Shown piece by piece: positions 39,552 through 48,179 of a stretch of 64,000 nt of DNA; within the stretch, counting starts at the first letter, position 1, and each line of letters opens with the position of its first letter. Under the pieces are notes generated by a model. That model searched no databases. It was not told the origin of the DNA and was given only the letters and a program-made list of their open reading frames with translations. The stretch comes from CALDUY01 sp046350255 (GTDB lineage: Bacteria > Planctomycetota > Planctomycetia > Gemmatales > Gemmataceae), in the NCBI GenBank assembly GCA_046350255.1, contig JAXMAV010000013.1, positions 62,001 to 126,000 on the forward strand, read 5' to 3'. Position numbers and translations under genes: made by a program.

Positions 39552-40316
39552 TCAGCCCCCCACCCGACGCGCCAGTTGATGCAGCGTGCGCGTGAGAGGA
39601 TGATCGGGGTAGGTCAGCACGAACAGTCCGCCTGACGCCAGTTGCAGCATCTCCTCGCTCAGGGGAAGGATCGCGGCGACCGAGGCGTGGTACGTGTCCT
39701 CGACGCGCTGTTTGAGCGTGGCAAAGTCCATCGATGGAAGCACCTTGTTGACCACCAGCAGCAACTCTGGCACCCCCAGTTTGCGCGCCACCTCGACAGT
39801 GACGGCTGTCCCCTGGAAGTCCTGGCGGTCGGGCCGCAAGAGCAGCACCAACACGTCGGAGATGGCGACGGAGAGCAGCGTTTCCTCGTTGAGACCCGGG
39901 TGGGTATCGATGACAAGGAAATCAAGCTTCAGTTCCTCGACCAGCGCCTGGAACCCATCGGTGAGACGGTTGACGTCGTACCCTTCGCGGAGGACGCGGG
40001 CGATCTCGCCAGCCTTGATGCTCGACGGAATCAACAGCATGGTGCTGCCGCGCTCGCGAACCGGTCCCGGGGTGATATCGTACGCCGTGTCCGGGATGGC
40101 ACACTGGCCCCAGAGGTAATCGTTGAGCGAGCGGTTGATGGCGTTCTCGTCGAGCGAGAAGATGACGTGGATGCCGGGCGACTGGATGTCAGTATCGATG
40201 ATGGCGATGCGGCGAGGTCGATCGCCCGCGAGCGCCAGGCAGGTGGAGAGGTTGGCGGTGAGGTTGGACTTGCCGGTCCCGCCCCGGAAGGAGTGGACAG
40301 AGATGATCTTACCCAT
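39552..40316 (-). CDS. ParA/MinD-like P-loop ATPase with RGG in the deviant Walker A
   Basis: 254 residues, cytoplasmic. The deviant Walker A reads SFRGGTGKSNLTANLS near residue 10; ParA/MinD proteins usually have KGGxGKT, where the first Lys contacts the partner subunit. Here Arg replaces it and Ser replaces Thr. IAIIDTDIQSPGIHVIF (switch I) and LDFLVIDTHPGLNEETLL (Walker B) follow. Such ATPases place or sort large complexes. It lies 6 bp after the pseudokinase-FGE gene and is the third gene of the tssK operon. It is convergent with the ECF sigma gene (10 bp gap). Confidence 0.85.
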   Translation of the reverse strand: MGKIISVHSFRGGTGKSNLTANLSTCLALAGDRPRRIAIIDTDIQSPGIHVIFSLDENAINRSLNDYLWGQCAIPDTAYDITPGPVRERGSTMLLIPSSIKAGEIARVLREGYDVNRLTDGFQALVEELKLDFLVIDTHPGLNEETLLSVAISDVLVLLLRPDRQDFQGTAVTVEVARKLGVPELLLVVNKVLPSMDFATLKQRVEDTYHASVAAILPLSEEMLQLASGGLFVLTYPDHPLTRTLHQLARRVGG

Positions 40317-40322
40317 GGGGGG

Positions 40323-42179
40323 TCACTCGGGACTCCAGTCCAGGACAAGGCGGAAACCGATGAACGGCTGGCGCTGGTTGGGAGCGAGGGCGTTGCGGTA
40401 GGCGGAGCGGCAGGTGGCGGCCTGGTTGCGCCAGGAGCCCCCGCGCAGCACGCGGTAGAGGCCAACCTCGGGCCCTGGCGGGTCCTGGCGCGGTGCGCGC
40501 GGGTAGTAGGCGGCGTCATACCAGTCGGCGCACCACTCCCAGACGTTGCCGTGCATGTCATACAGGCCGAAGTGGTTGGCCGGAAACGACCCGACCCTGG
40601 CGGTGCGCGGCACGCTGGGCGTGCGCGGGGCGTCGCCGTACGGATGGTTGCCGTCGATACTGGCGCGCTCTCCCGAGAGAGTGTTGCCGAAGGAAAAGGG
40701 AGTGGTGGAGCCCGCGCGACAGGCGTACTCCCACTCGGCCTCGGTGGGTAGCCGGTAAGAACGTCGTGCCTGCGATTCGCTGAGCATCTCGGAGAGCCAA
40801 CGCGCCAGGTTCTGCGCATCGTCCCAGGAGACACTTTCGACGGGATGGTCGGGCCCACCGCCGGCGGCTCCCTGGAAGCGAGCCGGGTTGGTGCCCATCA
40901 CCTTGAGATACTGCGCCTGCGTGACGGGGTGGATGCCCAGGTAGAAGGGCCGGGTGATGATCACCTCGTGCTGCGGTCCCTCGTTGTCCCGGCGGCCCGC
41001 CTCGTCGGACGGAGAGCCCATGACGAACTTGCCCGCAGGTATCAGGACGAAGCGCATGCCGATGGCGTTGGTAATGACCTTGGCCAGTTCCGGCCCTGGC
41101 TTCTGCAACGTGTCGAGGATCTGCCACACCTCGGAGCCGCGCCGGACACGTGCGCGGGCCGGAGTCGATTCAGTCGGTGGCGCGGCTGCGCTGGTGGACA
41201 CTGGCTCGGCGGGCGGCTGCGCGGGCGAAGGCGGCATCTTCTCCAGTAGCAATCCGGCATGGGCAGGACGCTCGAGCGGATCGTTGTTCTGGCAGGCTTC
41301 CAGGGCGTCGGCCAGGTCGCCCTCGGTCCCCGGAAGCAAGAAGGCACCGATCCGCCCCAGATAAGGCATGTCTTGCCGGGGATCATCTTGCAGGTGGGGA
41401 TCGATCACCAGCACCTCGATCTGGCCCTGGCGGAGGAAGATATCGCCGGGGAAGATCCGACCCACGGTGACGGGCGGCCGTCGCTGGTGCAGGACTGACA
41501 CCGCCCGCATGGCCGCGCGAAATAGTTCGAGCCTGTCGTTGAGGGGAGGAAAGGTGATCGAGCTAAAGGTGAGCGAGGGAGGCGAGGCACCGATGGCAGA
41601 ATCCTCCAGGGGAATGACCCCCGGTAGATTCGGGTGTGAAGTGTGCCAGGCCAGGACGCGAGCGGCCTCCTCCTGCCCGGTGAAATAGACGGTGAGCATG
41701 GAGGGACGATCGGGAAGCCGTGGATTGCGCGTGATCCACACCTCGGCCTTCAGCCCGATTCGGGCCAGTTGCATGAGTTCGCGGTCGCCAGCACCTGCAG
41801 GGTGGTCCCCCTCGGCAAACAGGGGAATGCGGGGCGGAAGACGGCGAAGCATCTCCTCGGCGTGGTTGATCCCCAGCGAGCCCAGCCGGCGCAGAATGGA
41901 CGGGATGGCCAGCAGATAGCGAGACAGCGCTGAGCTCTTCGCGTCGGGCTTGCCCGGCAACTGCTGGCGGATGATCTCCTCGATGGCCTGTCGTTGCTCG
42001 GCAAAAGAGGCGCTGGCCAGGCAGTGCAGCGAGGCCTGGCGCGAGGCGGCATCGGACAGCCGCATCCAGTGCGCCCACACCTCGCGGACCAGGCGGGTGA
42101 CCTCGATCTGCTCGGTCCCCGAAGTCAGCAGGGGCAGCAACGCCTGGGCGATGAGTTCGAGCAGGCCGAAGTTGCTCAT
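40323..42179 (-). CDS. Pseudokinase-like region fused to FGE/SUMF1-like domain
   Basis: 618 residues. Residues about 1-125 are helical with no known match. Residues about 140-300 have a degenerate protein-kinase C-lobe look: RAAMRAVSVLHQRRPPVTVGRIFPGDIFLRQGQIEVLVIDPH, where the HRD and DFG motifs are lost, then ACQNNDPLERPAHAGLLLEKM as in the kinase end. A Pro/Ala/Thr linker leads to the FGE-like domain (NAIGMRFVLIPAGKFVMGSP, LPTEAEWEYACRAGS, GLYDMHGNVWEWCADWYDA, VLRGGSW, FIGFRLVLDW). Only one Cys lies near the RGGSW, so it is not a sulfatase maturase. The ATG at 42179 overlaps the tssK stop (ATGA). The frame is open upstream to 42536, but that lies inside tssK. FGE-like TagR and kinase PpkA regulate some type VI systems. 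Confidence 0.8.
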   Translation of the reverse strand: MSNFGLLELIAQALLPLLTSGTEQIEVTRLVREVWAHWMRLSDAASRQASLHCLASASFAEQRQAIEEIIRQQLPGKPDAKSSALSRYLLAIPSILRRLGSLGINHAEEMLRRLPPRIPLFAEGDHPAGAGDRELMQLARIGLKAEVWITRNPRLPDRPSMLTVYFTGQEEAARVLAWHTSHPNLPGVIPLEDSAIGASPPSLTFSSITFPPLNDRLELFRAAMRAVSVLHQRRPPVTVGRIFPGDIFLRQGQIEVLVIDPHLQDDPRQDMPYLGRIGAFLLPGTEGDLADALEACQNNDPLERPAHAGLLLEKMPPSPAQPPAEPVSTSAAAPPTESTPARARVRRGSEVWQILDTLQKPGPELAKVITNAIGMRFVLIPAGKFVMGSPSDEAGRRDNEGPQHEVIITRPFYLGIHPVTQAQYLKVMGTNPARFQGAAGGGPDHPVESVSWDDAQNLARWLSEMLSESQARRSYRLPTEAEWEYACRAGSTTPFSFGNTLSGERASIDGNHPYGDAPRTPSVPRTARVGSFPANHFGLYDMHGNVWEWCADWYDAAYYPRAPRQDPPGPEVGLYRVLRGGSWRNQAATCRSAYRNALAPNQRQPFIGFRLVLDWSPE

Positions 42180-43612
42180 GCGCCCTCGCCCGAAACAAGC
42201 GGGACCGCGAAGAGCGTGAACTGCAGGGTGGTCATCTGGCCTCCGCCAGTGTTGATGGTGAGGCGGCGCTGATCCTGAATCTTGCCGGCGATGCGCGTCT
42301 CGTTGAGGCGGACGGCCAGGCTGAGCGACTTCTGCACGTTGAGCCACTCGGCCTGCTGCGATTCGCGGCCGACCTGGAAGTAGATGAGGCCGGGCCGTTG
42401 CGGCAGGGCCGCGGGCCGCAGCGGCGTGTGGGTGAACTTCAGCCCGGCTTGACCCAGGCGGAATAGCTGATCGACGCGGTCGGACGACCCCACCTTCATG
42501 TCGAGGCCCCCCGGCCGGGTCAACAGGCGGACGCACTCCTCCGTCTCCAGGGGGCTATCGACACCGATGAACAGCTGCCAGCCGGGTTCCAGCCACAACG
42601 ATTCGAGCGCCACCTGCATGCGAAGGCCAGCTCCGATGAAGGGCCGCTCCTTGTAGGCCGGTTCGACGAAGGCATCGAGCAAGTCGTCCAGGTGATGCTT
42701 CGCGGAGTGGAAGCAACCGCCCAGGTCGTCGTGATCGTAGCGCTGCAATTCGGGGGTCCGTCGCGCCGGGCCGAAGATGGCCAGGGCGCCGACGAGGCGG
42801 CACAGCTCGAGGTAGGCCGAAAGTGGATGAACGCCCTCGGCAAAGGCGAGAATGGTGAGCAGGGCCTGCGCCTCGTTCAGCACGCGCATTTGCTCGAAGA
42901 GGAGCCGTTCGCCCTGCGCGCTACTGTCGAAGTCGATGCTCTGGGCGGTGATCTGCTCGGCGAGCAGGTCGATCTTCTTGCCGATGCGGTCGAAGGCGCT
43001 GTGGAGAATGCCAACCTGCAACGGTTCCCAGGCATCAATAGCGAGGACGGGCGGAATGAACGCCTCGTCGATCTGAGGCAAGGCGTCAGCGCGGGGCGAC
43101 TTCTCGATGCGGGCCAGGGGCAGCACCTCGAACCCGGCCGCGTCCTGGGTGGATAGCAGCAGTTGCAGGTTGAGCAACCGCACCTGGATGAGTTGCGGGT
43201 TGACGCCGGTATTCTCGTCCTCGGCCTCGAGGGTATCGACGCGGTATCGGCCACTATCCTGGCGATCCTCGGCGATGTTGGGCCGCCCCAGCTGCACGAC
43301 CGGGAGAGCCAGAAACACCGTGACCGAAGTCTGCCGTTCGAGGTGCGGCTTGAGATCGAGCGCGGGCAGCACGCCATCCTCGGGGAGCGAGACGAGCGTT
43401 CCATCTCGCAGCCGGGCGCGCAGGCGCGAGATGACCAGGCGGTTGTTCCGCAGGGCGTCGCGGTCGATCTCGATGGCGCGCAGGCCCCAGTCGTGGTGCA
43501 GGTTCCAGTGGGTGGCCAGCGCCAGGTGGTGGGCTTGGTAACGCTGGGCTGCCTGGAAGTGATGAGGGCGGAGGAACATGCCCTCGTGCCAGTGAACCGG
43601 CCTGGCCGTCAT
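42176..43612 (-). CDS. tssK: Type VI secretion baseplate protein TssK
   Basis: 478 residues. The N-terminus RPVHWHEGMFLRPHHFQAAQRYQAHHL is the diagnostic TssK motif (W-x-EGMFLRPHHFQ). TssK is a trimeric baseplate adaptor that links the type VI baseplate to the membrane complex. The body continues as expected (for example FIPPVLAIDAWEPLQVGILHS). I chose the ATG at 43612, which has AAGGA ten bases upstream; the frame remains open to 43657. Downstream genes follow without gap (overlap of 4 bp, then 6 bp), so the three form one operon. No other canonical type VI gene (tssB, tssC, tssM, hcp, vgrG) is visible in the window. Confidence 0.9.
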   Translation of the reverse strand: MTARPVHWHEGMFLRPHHFQAAQRYQAHHLALATHWNLHHDWGLRAIEIDRDALRNNRLVISRLRARLRDGTLVSLPEDGVLPALDLKPHLERQTSVTVFLALPVVQLGRPNIAEDRQDSGRYRVDTLEAEDENTGVNPQLIQVRLLNLQLLLSTQDAAGFEVLPLARIEKSPRADALPQIDEAFIPPVLAIDAWEPLQVGILHSAFDRIGKKIDLLAEQITAQSIDFDSSAQGERLLFEQMRVLNEAQALLTILAFAEGVHPLSAYLELCRLVGALAIFGPARRTPELQRYDHDDLGGCFHSAKHHLDDLLDAFVEPAYKERPFIGAGLRMQVALESLWLEPGWQLFIGVDSPLETEECVRLLTRPGGLDMKVGSSDRVDQLFRLGQAGLKFTHTPLRPAALPQRPGLIYFQVGRESQQAEWLNVQKSLSLAVRLNETRIAGKIQDQRRLTINTGGGQMTTLQFTLFAVPLVSGEGA

Positions 43613-43622
43613 GGTCTGCTTA

Positions 43623-43627
43623 TCCTT
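43623..43627 (-). promoter_or_regulatory. Shine-Dalgarno supporting the TssK start
   Basis: AAGGA on the minus strand, ten bases before the ATG at 43612. It favours this start over the ATG at 43657. Confidence 0.5.
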
Positions 43628-43776
43628 GATGTCCGCGCGGGACAGGGGTGCCTGCATTGAAGGATAGCGACCCGGAAGATGGGTACCAAGAGATCTCGCC
43701 GGCCTGGCCCCTGGACGCCGCCGGGTTATGGGCGTAATCTGCCGGCCTGCGAGGTTCCCACGAAGGAGGACGGATC

Positions 43777-45882
43777 ATGCGCGGCTGCTTGCTGGGGCTA
43801 TTACTGGCGGGGGTGTGCCTGGCGGCCGATCGCCCCGAGGTCGTCCTGGCCGACTTCGAGGGAGCCACCTATGGCGACTGGATCACGAAGGGGACCGCCT
43901 TCGGCACCGGTCCCGCGCGCGGCACCCTCCCTGGCCAGATGCCCGTAGGTGGGTTCAAGGGCAAGGGCCTGGTCAACAGCTTCCTGGGAGGCGATCGCGC
44001 CGTCGGCTCGCTTACCTCGCCCGAGTTCCGCATCGACCGCCGATTCCTGACGTTTCTCATCGGCGGTGGCGGACACGCGGGGCAAACCTGCATGAACCTT
44101 CTGGTCGAGGGCAAGGTGGTGCGAACCGCCACCGGTTCCAACACCGAGGCGGGCGGCAGCGAGGAACTGGAACCTGCCGGCTGGGATGTCGGCGACCTGG
44201 CCGGCAAGAAGGCACGCCTGGAGATCGTGGACGCCGCCACGGGAGGGTGGGGCCATATCAACGTCGATCATATCGTCCTGACCGACCAGAAGCCCGTCGC
44301 ACTCGCTCGCAGCGTCGAACGCGAGATCCGTCTGGAGAAGCGGTTCCTCGAGTTCCCCGTGAAGACGGGCGCACCCAAACGACGGCTCAGCGTCCTGCTC
44401 GACGGCAAGCCCTGGCGCGAGTTCGACATCGAGCTGACCGACCAGAAACCCGACCTGCGCGCCGTGCTGGACGTCGGAACGCTTCGAAACAGGTCGGTGA
44501 CCCTGCGCGCGGGCAAGGTGTCCGAGAAACTGCTCGAGGTAGTGCAGCAGGTTGATGCTCCCACGGACGAGGCGACCATCTATCAGGAACGCGCCCGGCC
44601 GCAGTTTCACTTCACCTCGCGCCGGGGCTGGTTGAACGACCCCAACGGGTTGGTCTACCACCGGGGCGAGTGGCATCTCTTCTACCAGCACAACCCCTAC
44701 GGATGGAACTGGGGCAACATGCACTGGGGCCATGCGGTAAGTCGGGATCTCTTCCACTGGAAGGAGCAGCCGACCGCCCTGTACCCGCGGAGCTACGGCG
44801 ACTGGGCCTTCTCCGGCAGCGCTTTCGTCGATCGCTTCGACACGCTGGGCGAGCGCCGGGGCGACGAAGAATGCCTCGTCCTGGCCTACACCAGCACGGG
44901 CCGGGGCGAGTGCCTCGCCTTCAGCCGCGATCGCGGCCGCACCTGGCAGGAACTGAAGGAGAACCCGGTGGTGCGCCACGCGGGGCGCGACCCCAAGGTG
45001 ATCTGGCACGCTGGCACCAAACGCTGGATCATGGCCGTCTACGACGAACACGCGGGCAAGCAGTGGATCGCCTTTCACTCGTCGGCCGACCTGCGAACCT
45101 GGACACTGGAGAGCCGGATTGTCGGCTTCTACGAGTGTCCCGACCTGTTCGAGATCGCCGTGACCGGCAAGCCGGACGAGCGCCGCTGGGTGCTGTACGG
45201 CGCGGACGGGCAGTATGTGGTGGGTAGCTTCGATGGCAAGACGTTCCGACCCGAGGGAGGCAAGCAGCGCGTCTGGTGGGGCAACTTCTACGCCGCGCAG
45301 ACGTTCAGCGATGCACCCGACGGCCGCCGGGTGCAGATCGGCTGGGGCCAGGGCATCACCTTCCCGGGCACCCCGTTCAACCAGCAGATGACCGTGCCAT
45401 GCGAGCTGACGCTGCGACCCGGTCCTGAGAGGCCGCGGCTGCATGTCGAGCCGGTGCGAGAAATCGCCGGCCTGCATGGCAAGAAGCGGCAGTGGAAGGA
45501 TCAGGCGCTGGAGCCAGGTAAGAACCTGCTCGCCGGGGTGCAGGGTGAGCTGTTCGACCTGGCGCTGGACGTGGCCCCCGATCGCGCGGAACGCATCGTG
45601 CTGCGCGTGCGGGGCGAATCTGTGGTGTACGATGCCCGGAAAGAGACGCTCGTCTGCAAGGCGGGCACCATTCCACTGAAGCTCGACGCAGGGCGTCTCC
45701 GTCTGCGCATCCTGGTCGATCGCGGGTCGATTGAGTTGTTCGGCAACGACGGTGCGGTGGCGGTGTCACTGGGCGCCCCGCTGTGGGAGCGGCCGCGCAC
45801 CCTCGAGTTGACCGCCGAGGGAGGAAACGCCCGGGTGCGGTCGCTCGACCTCATCGAGCTGCGTTCGGCCTGGACGAAGTGA
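43777..45882 (+). CDS. Secreted glycoside hydrolase family 32 (levanase/fructosidase type)
   Basis: 701 residues with a signal peptide (MRGCLLGLLLAGVCLAADR). Residues about 25-170 form a jelly-roll-like N-terminal domain (VLADFEGATYGDWITKG). The GH32 five-blade propeller follows: WLNDPNG (near 284; Asp nucleophile), GRDPKVIWH (near 404; transition-state Asp) and YECPDLFEI (near 452; Glu acid/base). All three catalytic residues are present, so it should hydrolyse beta-fructofuranosyl links in fructans or sucrose. The C-terminal beta-sandwich (LRLRILVDRGSIELFGNDG) is the usual GH32 companion. An AAGGAGG ribosome-binding site lies just upstream. It stands between tssK and the Clp-like gene, on the opposite strand to both. 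Confidence 0.93.
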   Translation: MRGCLLGLLLAGVCLAADRPEVVLADFEGATYGDWITKGTAFGTGPARGTLPGQMPVGGFKGKGLVNSFLGGDRAVGSLTSPEFRIDRRFLTFLIGGGGHAGQTCMNLLVEGKVVRTATGSNTEAGGSEELEPAGWDVGDLAGKKARLEIVDAATGGWGHINVDHIVLTDQKPVALARSVEREIRLEKRFLEFPVKTGAPKRRLSVLLDGKPWREFDIELTDQKPDLRAVLDVGTLRNRSVTLRAGKVSEKLLEVVQQVDAPTDEATIYQERARPQFHFTSRRGWLNDPNGLVYHRGEWHLFYQHNPYGWNWGNMHWGHAVSRDLFHWKEQPTALYPRSYGDWAFSGSAFVDRFDTLGERRGDEECLVLAYTSTGRGECLAFSRDRGRTWQELKENPVVRHAGRDPKVIWHAGTKRWIMAVYDEHAGKQWIAFHSSADLRTWTLESRIVGFYECPDLFEIAVTGKPDERRWVLYGADGQYVVGSFDGKTFRPEGGKQRVWWGNFYAAQTFSDAPDGRRVQIGWGQGITFPGTPFNQQMTVPCELTLRPGPERPRLHVEPVREIAGLHGKKRQWKDQALEPGKNLLAGVQGELFDLALDVAPDRAERIVLRVRGESVVYDARKETLVCKAGTIPLKLDAGRLRLRILVDRGSIELFGNDGAVAVSLGAPLWERPRTLELTAEGGNARVRSLDLIELRSAWTK

Positions 45883-45889
45883 CCCGGCA

Positions 45890-48163
45890 TCAGTGCCGAG
45901 CCACGCTCAGCTGAATCGAGCCATCGGACGCCACATCGACGTGGACGGTTTGGTGGCGAACCTCTGGACGTTCGAGCAGGAATCGCGCCAGCGGTGTGAC
46001 CACCAGCGCTTCCAGGGTGCGTTGCAACGGTCGGGCGCCATACCGCTCGTCGAAGCCTTCGCGCGCCAGGCGATCCTCGACAGCGGGCGTCCATGCCAGG
46101 GTGATGCCTGCGCGGCGGATGCCTTCTCGCAAGGCGATCTCGTGCAGTTCCTTGCGGGTGATGGCCCGGATGATTGCTGGACCGAGCGGCTGGAACGTCA
46201 CCACCTGGTCGATGCGGTTGAAGAACTCGGGGCGGAAAAAGGCCATCGCCTCGCTGGCGTAGTCGGCTCCGGCCCGGGGCCCAAAGCCGAACGTCTCGCG
46301 CCGGCCGGCTCCCAGGTTGGAGGTCATGATCAGCACCGTGGTGCGAAAGCTGGTGAGCCGGCCGAAGCGATCGGTCAGGCGTCCCTCGTCGAAGACACCG
46401 AGCAACACGTCGAACACCTCGGGGTCGGCCTTCTCGATCTCATCGAAGAGGATGACCTGGAACGGCTGCTGCCGCACGCGCTGGATCAGCTCGCTGGGTT
46501 CGCCATCGGGCCGAGTCATGAGCCGTTCGCCGGCGCGCCAGCCGGTGTACTCGCTCATGTCGAGGCGGAAGACCCGGTCGGCCTGGTCCCCGTGCCCGAA
46601 GAAGTAGCGGGCGATGGCCCGGGCCATCTCGGTCTTGCCCACGCCGGTCGGCCCCGAGAAGAGCAGCACACCCAGCGGCCGGGCCGGATCGTTCATGCCG
46701 GCCTTGAAGGTGAGAACCAGATCGACTGCGGCGCTGCAGGCCTCGTCCTGCCCCAGCACTTGCTGCGCGAAGGCGCTGCGCACTTCCGACTCGGCGAGGG
46801 TCACCTCGTCGCGCAGAAATAGCTCGGGCAATCCCGTCTGCCGGACGAATGCCGCCAGGACATCATCCTGCGTGACAAGCGTCTTGCGCGCCTGTCGGGC
46901 GCGCTCGTAGACGTCCTGAAGAAACGCGCCCGCCTTGCCGGGAAACGCACCGTAAGGGAGGAAGCGCCGAAACAGATGATAGACGCGCTCGACGACGCCG
47001 CGTTCGGTTTCGACGTGCAGGTTGCTGCGGAAGGCAGCGGTCTGCGAGGTCAGCACGCTGAGCGCCTCGGTGCGGCCGAAGGTTGGCAGCGCCAGCACCT
47101 GGAAGACATCGACCAGGCCGGGGAACAATCGTCGGCAGGCGTCCAGCTCCTGGGGGGTGGCCTCGGCGACCATGCGTAGCTCGCCGCGCTGCAGGTAGGG
47201 CAGGAAGAAGGCTGCCAGGCTGTCGGTGGGCGAGTTGCCTCCCAGACGCACCAGGTCGAGCAGGTTATCGATGCACAGCACACCGCCGATGGCATCCAGC
47301 TCGGCGATGATCTGCTCGCAGCGTTCCTCCCACTGGCCCAGGTAGCGCATTCCCGAGATGAGCCGGCCAGCGCTGGTCTGCCAGTAGCGATGCCGAGGCG
47401 GGGGGGCGTCGTCCTCCTTTTCGGGGTCCCCGCTGCGCGCCAACTGGCGGACCGCCTCGGCCAGCACGGTGGTCTTCCCGGCTCCGGGTTCGCCCACGAG
47501 CAGTACATGCGCCCGTTCGTGCCCCAGGCGCGTTACCAGCGCTGCCACCTGCTGGTCGCGCTCGTAGGGGCGGGAAAACTGCCGGCGAAAGGCCGGGTCG
47601 CCCACCGTCTCGGCGACGGCGGACAGGGCCGGCAGTCGCGCCTCGTGCTGCGGGTTCCGGGTGCGCGTGGGTACCTTCACGACAATCCACTCGAGCACCA
47701 CCTGCGTAGGCGGGAGATAGCGCGCCAGCTGCGACGGGGTCTTGCTCTCGAGCAACTGCTGGACATAGTGCTGCACCAGCCCCTTCAGGGCCTCTGCCTC
47801 GTGGTAGTAGAAACGCGTGCCCAGGGTGGGTAACGCGCAGGCGAGCAGCCCGTGCTTCTGCCGGCCGCGGACGACCGGGACACGCAGGGTGATCGATTCG
47901 TCGCAAGGGAAGCGGCGGTGCTCGACGGTGTACTCCGGGCGCACCGGTACGCGCTGGTGCAGGAGTTCTGGCGCGTGAAAATCGGGCAGGGGTTGCCAGG
48001 GTTCCTCGGTGTACAGCCAGGTGAGGAAGTCCTCGAGCTGGTCCAGTGCCGCCGCGCGCGAGCGACCGAACCCCACGGGCTCCTCGCGTTCCAGCAGGCG
48101 CGCGGACCAGCCGCCCTGGTGATCCTGCCACACCAGGGCGGGATAGCGATGCACCATCGCCAT
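45890..48163 (-). CDS. Clp-like double AAA+ ATPase with degenerate D1 Walker B and lost D2 pore loop
   Basis: 757 residues. The N-terminal 190 residues are unlike the Clp-N domain; residues 5-50 (YPALVWQDHQGGWSARLLEREEPVGFGRSRAAALDQLEDFL) resemble a HicB-like fold. D1 has Walker A GEPGAGKT (near 222) and GMRYLGQWEERCEQI, but its Walker B is LCIDNLLDLV (Asn for the catalytic Glu). D2 has GPTGVGKTEMAR (near 502), VILFDEIEKA and FRPEFFNRIDQVV, yet the GYVG pore loop expected before Walker B is absent (RLMTRPDGEPSELIQRVRQQP). GAGGAG precedes the ATG. It could be a TssH/ClpV-like partner of the tssK operon, or another remodelling ATPase; the altered residues suggest a changed mechanism. Confidence 0.8.
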   Translation of the reverse strand: MAMVHRYPALVWQDHQGGWSARLLEREEPVGFGRSRAAALDQLEDFLTWLYTEEPWQPLPDFHAPELLHQRVPVRPEYTVEHRRFPCDESITLRVPVVRGRQKHGLLACALPTLGTRFYYHEAEALKGLVQHYVQQLLESKTPSQLARYLPPTQVVLEWIVVKVPTRTRNPQHEARLPALSAVAETVGDPAFRRQFSRPYERDQQVAALVTRLGHERAHVLLVGEPGAGKTTVLAEAVRQLARSGDPEKEDDAPPPRHRYWQTSAGRLISGMRYLGQWEERCEQIIAELDAIGGVLCIDNLLDLVRLGGNSPTDSLAAFFLPYLQRGELRMVAEATPQELDACRRLFPGLVDVFQVLALPTFGRTEALSVLTSQTAAFRSNLHVETERGVVERVYHLFRRFLPYGAFPGKAGAFLQDVYERARQARKTLVTQDDVLAAFVRQTGLPELFLRDEVTLAESEVRSAFAQQVLGQDEACSAAVDLVLTFKAGMNDPARPLGVLLFSGPTGVGKTEMARAIARYFFGHGDQADRVFRLDMSEYTGWRAGERLMTRPDGEPSELIQRVRQQPFQVILFDEIEKADPEVFDVLLGVFDEGRLTDRFGRLTSFRTTVLIMTSNLGAGRRETFGFGPRAGADYASEAMAFFRPEFFNRIDQVVTFQPLGPAIIRAITRKELHEIALREGIRRAGITLAWTPAVEDRLAREGFDERYGARPLQRTLEALVVTPLARFLLERPEVRHQTVHVDVASDGSIQLSVARH

Positions 48164-48179
48164 GCAAGACTCCTCGGCG

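Noticed and set aside
43801..45477. A 558-codon minus-strand frame opposite the GH32 gene
   Set aside because: All three GH32 catalytic motifs are on the plus strand; the minus frame has no recognisable domain.
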